A stretch of DNA of 64,000 nucleotides from NCBI GenBank assembly GCA_013400975.1, contig WBMZ01008695.1, positions 115,718 through 179,717 of the forward strand, given 5' to 3'. This DNA is from Atrichornis clamosus (Eukaryota; Chordata; Aves; Passeriformes; Menuridae). Both the position numbers and the translations under genes were made by a program. The notes under the pieces are model-generated. The model searched no databases. It was not told where the DNA came from and worked only from the letters and a program-made list of their open reading frames with translations. This document shows, one piece after another, positions 63,751 through 64,000 of this stretch; the first letter of the stretch is position 1, and each line of letters starts with the position of its first letter.

Positions 63751-64000
63751 TGTTGTGGTTTAACTCCAGCCGGGAGCCAAGCCCCATGCAGCTGCTCACT
63801 CACTCCGCCACCAGCGGAACCAGGGAGAGAATCAGAAGGGTAAAAGCTTGAAAACTTTACCAGGCAAAGCAAAAGCCATGCACACAGGCAAAGGAAAACA
63901 AGGAATTGATTCACTGCTTCCCACAGGCAGGCATATGTTCAGCCATCGCCAGGAAAGCACGGCTCCATCATGCGTCGCAGTGACTTGGGAAGACAAACCC
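63751..64000 (-). mobile_element. Bird endogenous retrovirus LTR, cut off by the window end
   Basis: The sequence starts TGTTGTGGTTTAACTCCAGC at 63751 and continues with AGGGAGAGAATCAGAAGGG, AAGGAATTGATTCACTGC, CATATGTTCAGCCATCGCC and GACTTGGGAAGACAAACCC. Order and wording match the LTR at 45903. Unlike that copy, it lacks about 30 bp around the segment corresponding to 46010-46040, so it belongs to a related but different subfamily. The sense direction is minus, so the U5 end is at 63751. Whether a provirus follows cannot be seen. Confidence 0.85.

Larger units (their letters stand above)
17220..64000 (+). other. NPAS3: NPAS3 intron downstream of the bHLH exon (partial)
   Basis: This is inferred intron following the donor at 17220. 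The next NPAS3 exon should begin by completing V of [21 protein letters not shown], and nothing like that is present, so the intron is at least 46.8 kb. NPAS3 introns are known to be very long in vertebrates. The stretch contains most of the mobile-element copies in the window. Confidence 0.85.

Noticed and set aside
1..64000. CRISPR arrays, bacterial operons or phage-like systems
   Set aside because: Composition, splice sites, LINE/SINE/LTR content and the NPAS3 exon show vertebrate nuclear DNA; no regularly spaced repeats or dense coding exist.

Overview
The window is nuclear DNA of a bird. It is AT-rich, poor in CpG, and almost entirely intronic. Three things point to a bird: copies of the CR1 LINE at several ages, a short SINE made of a tRNA-Ile-like head joined to a CR1 3' tail (the architecture of the passerine element TguSINE1), and LTRs of the endogenous-retrovirus type common in bird genomes. 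A passerine or a close relative is the best guess, but that rests on one SINE copy.

The only coding sequence I can support is one 245-bp exon at 16975-17219 on the + strand. It encodes the whole bHLH DNA-binding and dimerisation domain of NPAS3, a bHLH-PAS transcription factor of the developing brain. It has a good AG acceptor and a GT donor, and its phases (2 in, 1 out) fit the known NPAS3 protein. Everything before it is the end of one long intron and everything after it is the start of another. Neither neighbouring NPAS3 exon was found. The window therefore looks like about 17 kb plus 47 kb of NPAS3 intron around the bHLH exon.

Layout: 1-16974, upstream intron, with a small CpG-dense exon-like patch near 1.8 kb, AT-rich stretches at 8.3-9.8 kb that read like conserved non-coding elements, and the tRNA-CR1 SINE at 12.66-12.80 kb. 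16975-17219, NPAS3 exon. 17220-64000, downstream intron. This holds very old CR1 debris (22.8-23.4 kb and 29.0-29.5 kb), a possible ancient degraded repeat (27.4-27.7 kb), an unexplained GC- and CpG-rich patch (32.9-33.3 kb), an AT-rich enhancer-like stretch (38.4-38.9 kb), a solo LTR (45.9-46.5 kb), a deleted CR1 (47.6-48.8 kb), a consensus Maf recognition element (55.56 kb), a 5'-truncated CR1 (56.7-57.3 kb), a second, longer solo LTR (59.2-60.3 kb), an enhancer-like block (62.4-62.9 kb), and a third LTR cut off by the window end.

All three LTRs lie antisense to NPAS3, the expected survivor pattern for insertions inside a long transcribed gene. I found no complete novel gene system. The points most worth checking are the exon-like patch at 1808-1869, the perfect Maf site, the CpG-rich patch at 33 kb and the conserved-looking non-coding blocks.
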